This document shows, piece after piece, positions 36,257 to 44,192 of a stretch of DNA of 64,000 nucleotides. The position numbers and the translations under genes are program-made. Position 1 is the stretch's first letter; the number at the start of each line of letters is the position of its first letter. The notes below the pieces were generated by a model. It did no database searches. It was not told where the DNA came from and worked only from the letters and a program-made list of their open reading frames with translations. The stretch comes from Hydrogenophaga sp. (GTDB taxonomy: Bacteria; Pseudomonadota; Gammaproteobacteria; Burkholderiales; Burkholderiaceae_C): contig NZ_JAUSCF010000031.1 of the NCBI RefSeq assembly GCF_030651625.1, positions 124,001 to 188,000 on the forward strand, in the 5' to 3' direction.

Positions 36257-37051
36257 GTGCGCATCCAACTGGCCTCTGACCTCCACCTTGAGTTCCTTGC
36301 TCGCGCGTTTCCCGGGCAGCGCACTCTTCTTCCTGCCCCAGACGCCGACCTTCTCGTCCTCGCTGGCGACATAGGCAAAGGCGCGGCGGCGATTGAACTG
36401 TTTGCCGACTGGCCTATGCCAGTGGTCTACCTCGCTGGCAACCACGAGGCTTATGGACACCGATGGGCAGAGGTCGTCGAGCAATGCAGAAGAGCCTCCG
36501 CTGGCACCTCGGTGCAGTTTCTTGAACGCAACGTGGCGATGCTTGATGGGGTGAGGATTCTGGGGTGCACGCTGTGGACTGATTACTGCCTCTTCGGGGC
36601 ACAGGCACAGGAGCCGCACATGAACAACGCCCAGGCACGCTTGAATGACCACCGGCTCATACGCAATGCAGATGGCTCACTGTTCTCCCCGGCTGATGCC
36701 TTGCTCGAGCACGAGAGGTCGCGAGCGTGGCTTATTGCAGAGTTGTCCACGCCATTTGATGGCGTAACGGTTGTCGCAACGCACCACGCCCCGCATCCTG
36801 GGTCGGTGCACCCGAGGTATGCAGGGGACCCCTTGAACGCCGCTTTTGCAAGCGACCTCACCGAGCTCATGCCACATGCGCAGCTGTGGCTCCACGGGCA
36901 TGTGCATGACTCGTTCGATTACACGGTGGAGGGGTGCCGGGTGGTTGCGAATCCCCGGGGATACGGTCGCAACATCGGCGCGGTATCGAGAGCCGAAGAA
37001 CTTTTGTTTGAGAACCCGTCTTTCAAAGGCTCTCTCATTCTCGAGGTTTGA
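36257..37051 (+). CDS. Calcineurin-like metallophosphoesterase
   Basis: 264 aa from a GTG start. All five metal-binding blocks are present: ASDLHLEF, LAGDIGKG, LAGNHEAYG, ATHHAPH and LHGHVHDSFD. It hydrolyses a phosphomonoester or diester; nucleotides or nucleic acid ends are possible substrates. No ribosome site is obvious before the GTG. It stands alone between the ssb-like gene and a hairpin-controlled gene. Such phosphoesterases are frequent island cargo. Confidence 0.85.
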   Translation: MRIQLASDLHLEFLARAFPGQRTLLPAPDADLLVLAGDIGKGAAAIELFADWPMPVVYLAGNHEAYGHRWAEVVEQCRRASAGTSVQFLERNVAMLDGVRILGCTLWTDYCLFGAQAQEPHMNNAQARLNDHRLIRNADGSLFSPADALLEHERSRAWLIAELSTPFDGVTVVATHHAPHPGSVHPRYAGDPLNAAFASDLTELMPHAQLWLHGHVHDSFDYTVEGCRVVANPRGYGRNIGAVSRAEELLFENPSFKGSLILEV

Positions 37052-37115
37052 ACATGCGCTGATTCCCGAGCGGATTCGAAACACCAACCGACAGCGGTCG
37101 GTCAGGTTTCGACGC

Positions 37116-37179
37116 ACTCCTGAATACAGCCAGACGACGCACCACAGGTGCGTCCGTTGATGGCTGCGCATTCAGGAGT
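37116..37179 (+). promoter_or_regulatory. Long hairpin sequestering the ribosome-binding site of the gene at 37185
   Basis: ACTCCTGAAT (37116-37125) pairs with ATTCAGGAGT (37170-37179), CAGCCA (37127-37132) with TGGCTG (37161-37166), and GACGCACC (37136-37143) with GGTGCGTC (37147-37154). The 24 base pairs form one nested stem. The AGGAG ribosome site at 37174-37178 is entirely inside the outer stem, so translation of the next gene should be shut unless the stem opens. Confidence 0.6.
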
Positions 37180-37184
37180 TCACC

Positions 37185-37502
37185 ATGCACGTTCGTTTCA
37201 ACAATGCGGCAGTTGCTATCGACAGCGCGACGCCCGACAGCGCAACGCTCACCCCACCGCATAAGCAACCTCGTCCTCGCGCATTGCCCGCACCGTCTTC
37301 TGTGCGTACTCAAACGCTCTGGGCGTCCCCTGCCTTGTCGCTGCGAAGCGGCAAGTTTTTTGGGGTACGGTTGCGCGGAGACAGCACGGAGGTTGCCGTG
37401 CTGAGACCGGGCGCAGACCAGCTGCAGTGGGTGCTGGCTGAAAGCGTCCTGACCGAGTATCAAGTTTCTGTATGGCTGCGGACCTCCCGCTTCAGCCCTT
37501 GA
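37185..37502 (+). CDS. Hypothetical protein under hairpin control
   Basis: 105 aa. The first half is polar and Pro/Ser-rich (residues 1-50). The second half is strand-like: SLRSGKFFGVRLRGDSTEVA, then LQWVLAESVLTEYQVSVWLR. ATG 37185 is 6-7 nt after AGGAG, which lies in the base of the long hairpin. No family recognised. Confidence 0.6.
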   Translation: MHVRFNNAAVAIDSATPDSATLTPPHKQPRPRALPAPSSVRTQTLWASPALSLRSGKFFGVRLRGDSTEVAVLRPGADQLQWVLAESVLTEYQVSVWLRTSRFSP

Positions 37503-37761
37503 GGTCGTTGGACACAGGACCAGCCCCCTGGTTTTCATCAGCCGCTTCATGGCGCCCGACGGATGTCACTCCAGTCAGGGTTGACCAGCGAGTGTTCGGT
37601 TACCGATGCTTCTGCCCACAGGCGTCGTCGCTGCGTTTCTGAAGCGTCGACCTCGTAAAGGAATAAAACCGCCCGCTATAGGTCTTGCTGAGGGCTGTAC
37701 CAGCCTTCAGCGGACCCGCGGTCCGTTGCTGCGTGTCCTTCTTGAATCAAATGGAACACGC

Positions 37762-37968
37762 ATGGCACCCTTACACCTCTTAACGCTTGACCAGCTGGCA
37801 AGCATCCTCGGGCGCAGCCCCGAAACCATCCGAAAGGACCTCGTTCGCAACTCTGGCGCTGTACCACCCAGGTTGGTCATTCCCGGGACGCGGCTCCTGC
37901 GCTGGCGCGCGGTTGACGTGGAACGCTGGCTAGAGGCATGCAGCCACGTAGCGGGGAATAACCAATGA
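37762..37968 (+). CDS. Small AlpA/excisionase-like DNA-binding protein
   Basis: 68 aa from ATG 37762. LTLDQLASILGRSPETIRKD is a helix-turn-helix of the MerR/AlpA/Xis type, followed by VIPGTRLLRWRAVDVERWLE, the wing and final helix. It would bind DNA as an accessory factor for recombination or as an activator. A GCTATAGG element lies about 80 nt upstream. Its end overlaps the end of the convergent ankyrin gene by 39 nt. Confidence 0.7.
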   Translation: MAPLHLLTLDQLASILGRSPETIRKDLVRNSGAVPPRLVIPGTRLLRWRAVDVERWLEACSHVAGNNQ

Positions 37969-38721
37969 GCGAAGCACAAACTTCCTGCGGTCTGGGTAGA
38001 CGCCTGAACATCGAATTTCTTCTGAAGAACGCTGCGCCGCCGATTGACTACGAGTAGCGTCCGACAGAGCTCCCTGATGAAAGTCGGTTGGTAAATAGGC
38101 GACGACTTCATCCCAAGATGTCGTGAGAGAGTCAAAGGGAGTGTGTTCTGTAATTGTTGAATGTGTCTGCTGGATTTGGTGAAGCAGAGTCACATCAGGC
38201 TCAGGTGGCTGAGGCTCAGGAACGGGTACCCATAAGTCCAACCCCGAGCCATCCTCGTCAGGGCTACTTTCGGCAGGTGCATCACAACTCGAAGAAGCGC
38301 TAGTCTCGAGGTGGAGGGCGGCAGTTTCTTTTTGCGATGGCGCTTCGTACTGTGACTGCTGGTCGCCTAGATGACCGTTGAATGGGTCAAGTAGCTTTTG
38401 AGTGTCGATGGCACCAGCGGCTTTCGCCAAATCAAATGCTGTTTGGCCGTCTTTGTCTTTAAGGTTAGGGTCTACCCCTGCCTGCAGCAGCAAAATGCAC
38501 ACTTCAATGTGGTTCCTGCGCGCTGCAACCATGAGCGCTGTGTGGCCGTTAAGGTCTCGACCCTCCAAAGGGTCTTTGCGCTCGATGTGAAGTCGAACGG
38601 ATGACACGACTCCATGCAGTGCTGCTAACCTGAGCGCCGGATTGAGCAAAGCCGCATTGCGTGCAGATGTGAGCAAGCTCTTCTCATCCCCTCGGACGGC
38701 ATGTTCGTTTTCCCTTTGCAC
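37930..38721 (-). CDS. Ankyrin-repeat protein, probably C-terminally altered
   Basis: 263 aa from GTG 38721. Residues 25-115 hold about two and a half ankyrin repeats: LRLAALHGVVSSVRLHIERK, LNGHTALMVAARRNHIEVCI and KDGQTAFDLAKAAGAIDTQK. A long acidic, Pro-rich linker follows (EPQPPEPDV), then TSWDEVVAYLPTDFHQGALS. In similar island proteins as I recall them, a larger sigma-like domain follows; here the frame runs out through poorly protein-like residues into the convergent gene. I infer truncation. Its binding partner is unknown. Confidence 0.65.
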   Translation of the reverse strand: MQRENEHAVRGDEKSLLTSARNAALLNPALRLAALHGVVSSVRLHIERKDPLEGRDLNGHTALMVAARRNHIEVCILLLQAGVDPNLKDKDGQTAFDLAKAAGAIDTQKLLDPFNGHLGDQQSQYEAPSQKETAALHLETSASSSCDAPAESSPDEDGSGLDLWVPVPEPQPPEPDVTLLHQIQQTHSTITEHTPFDSLTTSWDEVVAYLPTDFHQGALSDATRSQSAAQRSSEEIRCSGVYPDRRKFVLRSLVIPRYVAACL

Positions 38722-38841
38722 CCTGCTTGGCTCGGTGTAAACAAATGTGATGGTTGATTATGACCAACAAGCACCCGGTGTCACGCGACAGACGTGGCAA
38801 AGCGTGTTTAATTTGCCTTCTAGAGTACTCAAGGACTGGGC

Positions 38842-39054
38842 ATGAGTGATTTTTCGGTTCTCCTCAAAGTTGGAGATGCGGTCGACCTTCTTCCCGAGTA
38901 TCAAGACCCCGGCGATTCCGAGTTCGAATGGGTGGTCATAGAAGCGGAAGATAGAGGTCGGCTTGTCATCAGTCCCATAGGTACAGGTATGAGGCTTGTA
39001 CCCAGGTATCCGGTCGAACGTTCGTGGGTTCGCCCCAAAATTGTCCCAGCCTAG
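38842..39054 (+). CDS. Small hypothetical protein
   Basis: 70 aa, MSDFSVLLKVGDAVDLLPEY, with a beta-rich core EWVVIEAEDRGRLVISPIGT and a C-terminal PRYPVERSWV. AAGGA lies 6-7 nt before the ATG. No family recognised. An antisense frame of 147 codons covers it, but that reads as a mirror of this gene. Confidence 0.6.
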   Translation: MSDFSVLLKVGDAVDLLPEYQDPGDSEFEWVVIEAEDRGRLVISPIGTGMRLVPRYPVERSWVRPKIVPA

Positions 39055-39145
39055 CCCGATGACGTTCACTTTTGTGGAGTGGGCGCACTCGTGGCGGTAG
39101 CGAGAGTCGAGATATGCATCTGGCATTTCGAAAAATGATGCCCCC

Positions 39146-39805
39146 TCAGAAAGAGAACGCCTCACTCGCCCTGAACAGCTGTGCCGGCCTCTGTGCCCCA
39201 CGCACGAACTCGTCCAACTCCACCAGTTGAGTGGAGGCTTTCAGGCGCCGCCGGAACGAGCTTTTGTCCACCGGGTGCCCCAGGATGATGGACACCACCG
39301 ACTGGAGCTGACTAAGCGTGAACTTCTCGGGCAGCAGGTGTAACGGTAGCGCATCGCCTGCCACCTTGGCTCGAAGTTTCTTGACCGCAGCAGTGAGCTG
39401 CTCGGTGTGGTCGAAAGCGAGTCGGTGCCCAGGGGCTATGGCATCTGCCCACTCGACCGCCTCGACCTTGTTGCGCACCACGGCGTTGATTTTGTCCAGC
39501 GGCAGCAGGGCATAGAACAGCACCATCACCGACCAGCCGCGCGGGTCCCGGTCTGGGCCGCTGTAAGTTGCGACTTCCTCAAGGTGTGGCAGGTCTACGG
39601 CCACCTTGTCTGCCAGCACCCGGCGTGCATTGGCAGCGAGCGATGCGTCCAGATGAGGCTTCACCAATCCCCCTGGTAGAGCCCATCGCCTGGCTTCGGG
39701 CTCACGGGCCCGCTTGACCAGAAGCACCTTCAGGCGTTCGTCAACGACGCTGAACAGGGCAACGTCTACCCCCACCAGCGGAAACAGCTCTTTATCTTCA
39801 CTCAT
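39146..39805 (-). CDS. NrtR-like regulator: degenerate Nudix domain plus winged helix
   Basis: 219 aa. The Nudix-fold part contains RRWALPGGLVKPHLD and ANARRVLADKVAVD. The catalytic glutamates of the Nudix box (REXXEE) are replaced (RRVLADK), as in NrtR, where the domain only senses ADP-ribose compounds. The C-terminus, LLPEKFTLSQLQSVVSIILG then PVDKSSFRRRLKAS and QRPAQLFRASE, is the NrtR winged-helix signature. NrtR represses NAD genes and releases DNA on binding ADP-ribose. It is divergent from the operon beginning at 39866, with an inverted-repeat operator between. Confidence 0.85.
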   Translation of the reverse strand: MSEDKELFPLVGVDVALFSVVDERLKVLLVKRAREPEARRWALPGGLVKPHLDASLAANARRVLADKVAVDLPHLEEVATYSGPDRDPRGWSVMVLFYALLPLDKINAVVRNKVEAVEWADAIAPGHRLAFDHTEQLTAAVKKLRAKVAGDALPLHLLPEKFTLSQLQSVVSIILGHPVDKSSFRRRLKASTQLVELDEFVRGAQRPAQLFRASEAFSF

Positions 39806-39853
39806 AGTTGCGTGTTGCCACTAAGTAATCCATAATAGTGGCATTATGCAACT
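39806..39853. promoter_or_regulatory. Probable NrtR-like operator
   Basis: AGTTGC-GTGT-TGCCACT (39806-39822) is repeated in inverted orientation as AGTGGCA-TTAT-GCAACT (39837-39853): 13 of 17 positions match and only the 4-base centres differ. The first copy abuts the regulator ATG and the second ends 12 nt before the phosphatase ATG, so binding would block both genes. Confidence 0.65.
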
Positions 39854-39865
39854 AAGAGGGGTGCC

Positions 39866-40804
39866 ATGAGCTTTGACATCATCGGAGACGTACACGGGCA
39901 GGCCGACAAGCTGGAGGCCCTTCTGCAGGCAATGGGATACAGAAAGAGGGCAGGTAGCTACCAGCACCCACACCGCACCGCCATCTTCGTAGGGGACTAC
40001 ATCGACCGTGGCCCACGGCAGCTTGATACCTACCGCATTGTTTGGAGCATGGTCGAGTCCGGCGACGCACAGGCCATCCTCGGCAACCACGAGTTCAACG
40101 CCATCGCCTGGAACATGCCAGACCCGGAGGTTCAGGATGAGTTGCAGTATCTGCGGCCAAGGCACGGCGACCAAGGTGCCAGGAACCGTCACCAACACCG
40201 CCACTTCCTCGCCGAGGTTGAGGGAACGGCGCAGCACGACGAGGCCATCGAGTGGTTTCTCACCCTGCCGCTGTGGCTCGACCTGCCGGAACTGCGGGTG
40301 GTGCATGCCTGCTGGCACGATGGCTACATAGTTGAACTGCAGCCACTGCTTGGACCGTCCAGAACCCTGACTCCAGAGCTGATGGTTCGGGCAAGCCGCC
40401 GAGAAGACCCAGTTTTCAGGGCCGTGGAAGGGCTGACCAAGGGAATTGAAGTGGCGCTGCCCGATGGCCACATGTTCCTGGACAAGGATGGGCACGAGCG
40501 GCGCAACGTCCGAATCCGCTGGTGGGATGAAGGCGGGAGCAGTTTCCGGGAGCTTGCCCTCATGCCCGAGCAGGAGCGCATGGCGTTGCCGGACCTCCGT
40601 GTCCCTGAGGAAGCCCGCCCGGTTTATGACCAACGCAAGCCGGTTTTCATTGGTCACTACTGGTTGTCTGGTGCACCTGCTTTGCAGTCTGAGAGGATTG
40701 CTTGCGTGGACTACAGCGCCGGCAAAGGTGGTCCCCTGGTCGCCTACCGCTGGGATGGCGAGCCAACCCTTGACGCCAATCACTTCCATGTTCAGGAGCC
40801 TTGA
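39866..40804 (+). CDS. Metallophosphatase of the ApaH/PrpE type
   Basis: 312 aa. IIGDVHGQADKLEALL, GDYIDRGPRQLDTYRIV, ILGNHEFNAIAW, VHACWHDGYI and VFIGHYWLSG are the ordered metal-site blocks of PPP-like phosphatases acting on diadenosine polyphosphates or phosphoproteins. GAGGGG precedes the ATG. It is the first gene of a four-gene operon controlled by the NrtR-like protein. The substrate is unknown; a nucleotide linked to NAD or ADP-ribose is the contextual guess. Confidence 0.82.
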   Translation: MSFDIIGDVHGQADKLEALLQAMGYRKRAGSYQHPHRTAIFVGDYIDRGPRQLDTYRIVWSMVESGDAQAILGNHEFNAIAWNMPDPEVQDELQYLRPRHGDQGARNRHQHRHFLAEVEGTAQHDEAIEWFLTLPLWLDLPELRVVHACWHDGYIVELQPLLGPSRTLTPELMVRASRREDPVFRAVEGLTKGIEVALPDGHMFLDKDGHERRNVRIRWWDEGGSSFRELALMPEQERMALPDLRVPEEARPVYDQRKPVFIGHYWLSGAPALQSERIACVDYSAGKGGPLVAYRWDGEPTLDANHFHVQEP

Positions 40805-40805
40805 T

Positions 40806-41351
40806 ATGAAGAAAACTGCTGCCTCTCCCAACGCGCTTGCACCTGCTCCAACAGGTCTGGAAAGCGAGGCTATCGAGCCAGCAGCACCTCAGCGTACCCG
40901 TGGCCAGTTGGCGGCAGACAAGGCCATCAGCACTGCAAAAACCGCTGTCACGCTTGCGAAGGCGCACCTCATCCGGGAGTCGCGAAAGCACGGTGGGCGC
41001 TGGCAATGGGTGGACTTTCCCGGTGCGAAGGGTAGGGAATCTGCGGGCATCGTCGACATCCTGGCCGTTCGCAAGCGTTGGGAAATTTCTGGACTGCCTG
41101 AGGACGAAGTCCTGAAACACCTGGACGTATTCGACATCATGCTCATCCAGGTGAAGGGTGGTGGTGCCAGGATGCCCTCTGCCATCGACATTGCCCGCAT
41201 GGAGCGTGTGGCAGACTTGTACAACATCGACAAGGTTCTGCTGTATCAGTGGAACACCAACAGGAAGAGCGAAACCGGCTACCGCGTTCTTGACCGAACG
41301 ACCCACACGTTCGGACCTGTGGTAACGGACAACAAAGCGCTATTCGGATGA
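40806..41351 (+). CDS. PD-(D/E)XK-like protein of unknown function
   Basis: 181 aa, beginning 1 nt after the phosphatase stop. Residues 1-45 are low-complexity. Then KGRESAGIVDILAVRKRW and LDVFDIMLIQVKGGGARMPS place an Asp and a Q-x-K in the order seen in restriction-endonuclease-like folds, followed by a helix (AIDIARMERVADLYNID) and a strand (KVLLYQW). The usual E-x-K is Q-x-K here, a variant present in some nucleases. The nuclease assignment is an inference, not a recognised family. Confidence 0.6.
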   Translation: MKKTAASPNALAPAPTGLESEAIEPAAPQRTRGQLAADKAISTAKTAVTLAKAHLIRESRKHGGRWQWVDFPGAKGRESAGIVDILAVRKRWEISGLPEDEVLKHLDVFDIMLIQVKGGGARMPSAIDIARMERVADLYNIDKVLLYQWNTNRKSETGYRVLDRTTHTFGPVVTDNKALFG

Positions 41352-41695
41352 GCCACACCATCCGCATAGCACCAGACATCCATGTTGTCCCTGTGGAGCA
41401 TTTCAATGCCAGGGGCTTGCGGCGATGCGTGGTACCTGGCGCAGGCTGTTCATACGAAACCGAGGTCACGGGGGTCCACGAAGCAACCGCCGACCTCTGG
41501 AGAGACTGCAATGGCGCCATCCTGATGCGCATCACCTCGTCGGGCTACAGCTGGAGCTACAGGGTGCTCAACGGCTCAGGCCAACCCCTGCCTGACGACA
41601 CGGAACACATGGAAGACCTCACCTTCGTGGTCTCGCAAAAACTTTTCCGGTGGATGACCGAGGACGCGGCCGACTTGCCGCCCTTTGATAACTGA
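41348..41695 (+). CDS. Unknown protein in the NrtR-like operon
   Basis: 115 aa. Its ATG overlaps the previous stop (ATGA), which implies translational coupling. MSHTIRIAPDIHVVPVEHFN, the Cys-containing RRCVVPGAGCSYETEVTGVH and SGYSWSYRVLNGSGQPLP are predominantly beta. No known family or catalytic motif is recognised. Its fixed position suggests a functional partner of the neighbouring enzymes. Confidence 0.72.
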   Translation: MSHTIRIAPDIHVVPVEHFNARGLRRCVVPGAGCSYETEVTGVHEATADLWRDCNGAILMRITSSGYSWSYRVLNGSGQPLPDDTEHMEDLTFVVSQKLFRWMTEDAADLPPFDN

Positions 41696-41735
41696 GCCGG
41701 CTACCAACAACCACCAGATTCAGGGAGACGTGGAC

Positions 41736-42701
41736 ATGAAGAAAATGGTCAAACTTGCGCAGGGTTGCCTGCTTGGTGCTCTGGTCGGAGATGCCGCTGG
41801 CGCGCGCCTGGAGTTTCTCGGCAGAAAACCCACAGAGGCCGAACTCACGGATGCGCTGGCGATGAAAGGCGGCGGCGTGCTGCGGGTGGCGCCTGGGCAG
41901 GTGACTGACGACGGGGAGCTCACATTGGCCCTGGCCAGAGCCCTTGAAGGTGCGCCCGAATACCCCCGGGAGAAGGTGGCCACGAACTATCGCGCCTGGG
42001 TGACCAGCAGGCCGTTCGACATGGGCATGGCAACACGCGCCGCCCTGGGTGGGTCCTGCCTCATGGCCGGGCGCCTTGCAGACGGGATGTCCCGAAGTGC
42101 TGCTGCGCACAACATGCCATCTAAGGCCAACGGTGCCCTGATGCGTGCCAGTGCGCTGGGAATCTGGGCAACGAGGCTTTCGGCGGAACAGGCCGCGAGA
42201 GCCGCCCGGGAGGATGCGTGCTTGACCCACCCGAATCCCAGCTGCCAATGGGCCAACGCCGCTTACGTCGTGGCCATCCGCCATCTGCTGCTCTCACTGG
42301 GCGATGCTGCTGGAGCACTGCAGGTGGCCAGACAGACGCTGCAGGCTGGTACAGATTCCGAAGAGGTGCAATCCTGGCTGGATGATGCCGAGCAGGGTCA
42401 GCTGCCGCCAGCGTATCCGCAGGCAGGATTTGTGCGCATCGCGTTTTCTCATGCGTTTCATCACCTGCTTGGTGGGAGCTCGTACCACCAGGCCCTGCAC
42501 CAAGTGCTTTCCTGCGGGGGTGACACAGACACCAACGCCTGCATCGTGGGCGGACTGGTTGGAGCCAGGGTGGGTATCGATGGAATCCCCGAGACCATGG
42601 TGCGGGCAGTGGTTCAATGCGACACAGCCAAAGGACGGCCGCGACCGGACTGGTTGTGTGCTCGTGATGCGCTAGAGGTCGCGGCGCGGCTTCTGGGTTG
42701 A
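41736..42701 (+). CDS. ADP-ribosylglycohydrolase (DraG/ARH family)
   Basis: 321 aa. The magnesium-binding blocks are GALVGDAAGARLEF, QVTDDGELTLALARAL and CGGDTDTNACIVGGLVGARV, the conserved layout of ADP-ribosyl-protein or ADP-ribosyl-nucleotide hydrolases. These release ADP-ribose, the ligand of NrtR regulators, so the product may signal back to the regulator at 39146. GGGAG lies 8 nt before ATG 41736; an upstream in-frame codon at 41685 would overlap the previous gene. It is the last gene of the operon, before the structured RNA-like region. Confidence 0.88.
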   Translation: MKKMVKLAQGCLLGALVGDAAGARLEFLGRKPTEAELTDALAMKGGGVLRVAPGQVTDDGELTLALARALEGAPEYPREKVATNYRAWVTSRPFDMGMATRAALGGSCLMAGRLADGMSRSAAAHNMPSKANGALMRASALGIWATRLSAEQAARAAREDACLTHPNPSCQWANAAYVVAIRHLLLSLGDAAGALQVARQTLQAGTDSEEVQSWLDDAEQGQLPPAYPQAGFVRIAFSHAFHHLLGGSSYHQALHQVLSCGGDTDTNACIVGGLVGARVGIDGIPETMVRAVVQCDTAKGRPRPDWLCARDALEVAARLLG

Positions 42702-42853
42702 CAGTGGATGTCGCGTGCGACCTGGACCGCGATTGGCGTGCGCTCCAGTAGTTTGCTGAATCGCAAAGGGCCGAATTTTTGATTCCAGCGCCTCTTGCGC
42801 AGCACTGAGCAATCAGGGAGATTGGCCAGCGATGGTTGGTGGGACGGATGAAG

Positions 42854-43107
42854 ACATCATCGCTTGAGATGATGTGCCCATGGGAAGAGGGTGACGCGCC
42901 CTCGGGTGCCTTCGCAGGATTCAGCCCGAGAGCTTCATCAATAGAGCCTACCAGTCGTAAAAACGACTTGTGCCTGAGAAACAACCTGTTCGGTTGTGGG
43001 GTGGCAGTAGCCAGGTAACTGAGAAACGACCTGTTCGGTCGAGAACTACCGGCTCGAGATATCCCCGCTAACGCGGGGCACTGACTCAGGCATCAAGGGC
43101 GCGTCAC
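42854..43107 (+). ncRNA. Candidate structured non-coding RNA, possibly undescribed
   Basis: A closing stem of at least 10 bp (GTGACGCGCC 42891-42900 with GGCGCGTCAC 43098-43107) encloses a multibranched set of helices: CTCGGG/CCCGAG (42901/42925), AGTCGT/ACGACT (42953/42963), TGCCTGAG/CTCAGGCA (42971/43085), ACAACC/GGTTGT (42981/42992), CGACC/GGTCG (43027/43037) and CCCCGC/GCGGGG (43063/43073). A separate hairpin ACATCATC/GATGATGT (42854-42875) precedes it. Two 23-nt units (42974-42996 and 43019-43041) differ at only two bases, and these two pair with each other (A-U versus G-C), which argues for selection on RNA structure. No open frame of merit crosses it. The strand is assumed. The remainder of the 42702-43315 gap shows no gene. 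Confidence 0.6.
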
Positions 43108-43315
43108 TGGGTATATCGACGACCGCACCAGAATCTTTAGCTCTTTTTCTCAAGCAGGCTTGGCCTTGTCCGGAGTGCTGGCCACCTGCGTGTAAATCCT
43201 CGTCACATCCCTACCTTGTCGGGTGCGGGAAAGGCGGCCACAAGGGCTGACGTAGGTATCTGCTGCTCATGCGTGTAGCCTCTTAGAGGGTGACCTTGCT
43301 CCTGGCGCTCACTGG

Positions 43316-43741
43316 TCAGCTTTGTTGCGGCGCGCAATCCTCCGTGAGTGAAAGCCCGAGCCGCATACCGTGTGCGATACGAACCATCGCCGCCACGTCG
43401 CCAGCGCCCTTGAGCTGCTCTGGTGCCATTCCCTGTTCCTTCAGGAGCAGTTTCTGTGCGCCGAATCCGGATGTCAGGCACAGAAACCTGCCGTCAGGCA
43501 GGGCGAGCGAGACCGCGTACGTCCAGCCCCGGTCGGTCCGGCGGTGATGGTTCGCTTCGCCCTCAAAAAGCACGTCGCCAGCCATCAGCTCCTCTTCGCC
43601 GCGTCGCAGGTAGGGGCTGGGAATATCGTTGGCACCCTGGACCTCTGCCGGAAGTGGAAGAGACTGCTCGGCTCGGACGATTTTTGCCCAGTAGCGGCAG
43701 CGGGAATCGTTGGGTTTGCATTTGACTGAGTGGGATGGCAT
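43316..43741 (-). CDS. Hypothetical island protein
   Basis: 141 aa from ATG 43741. KCKPNDSRCRYWAKIVRAEQ at the N-terminus has two Cys, and the middle reads RGEEELMAGDVLFEGEANHH then DRGWTYAVSLALPDGRFLCL, a beta-rich pattern. The C-terminus is helical (AGDVAAMVRIAHGMRLGLSL). GGAA lies 6-7 nt upstream. It is convergent with the structured RNA-like region. No family recognised. Confidence 0.62.
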   Translation of the reverse strand: MPSHSVKCKPNDSRCRYWAKIVRAEQSLPLPAEVQGANDIPSPYLRRGEEELMAGDVLFEGEANHHRRTDRGWTYAVSLALPDGRFLCLTSGFGAQKLLLKEQGMAPEQLKGAGDVAAMVRIAHGMRLGLSLTEDCAPQQS

Positions 43742-44192
43742 GGTTTGTTCCAGGTTGGGTTCAGCAGAGACCATCTCCGCTGGCAGCTTGTGCACTGCAC
43801 AGCGGTATATCCACCGTAGTTATATGCAGGTGGCTGGCGTTTTAGAGTCCGGCGGTTTGCGACGTCGGGCACTGCCGTCGCAGTCCCCGCGCTTATTCGC
43901 GATGCAAGTATCAAGAGCATCGCCGGCTCGATGTCTGGGGAGGGATGCTCGACTTTCGACCTCCTGGGTCTGTGCATGTCCCATGGCCCAGGCGGTCAGC
44001 CCTTGGTGTGGATGCATCGCCCAAGGGCGGTGCGGCGCGCCGGGGGAGCGGCTTCTTTCAGTCGTCGCGACGAGACGGCAAGACTCGAGAGCGGCTCATG
44101 GCGGACCGCCTGGCTGACACCCGGGTGTCTAAAGTGCCGCCGTTTTCAGAATTTAACAACGATGGCTAGACGTGGTTTCAGGAGAAATCACG
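43742..44192. other. Gene-free region upstream of the excisionase-like gene
   Basis: 451 bp with no credible gene. Short inverted repeats are visible: GCGACG with CGTCGC near 43858-43881, GCATCGCCC with GGGCGGTGC near 44014-44033 (with G-T pairs), and TCGTCGCGACGA (44062-44073), a perfect 12-bp palindrome. These may be regulator or recombination-factor sites for the integration module. Confidence 0.4.

Noticed and set aside
38758..39201. 147-codon minus-strand frame
   Set aside because: Overlaps the better-supported small gene at 38842 and the NrtR-like gene end; it lacks a ribosome site.
41736..42701. Nitrogenase-regulating DraG
   Set aside because: The family is the same but there is no DraT or nif gene; the island context points to another substrate.
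42974..43041. CRISPR or tandem antitoxin repeats
   Set aside because: Only two copies, separated by 22 nt, and each forms part of one larger fold; no Cas or ToxN-type gene is present.
42891..43107. tRNA, tmRNA, Y RNA or retron RNA as the identity of the structured element
   Set aside because: No acceptor-like CCA end, no T-loop sequence, no tag frame, and no reverse transcriptase or Ro-type gene nearby.
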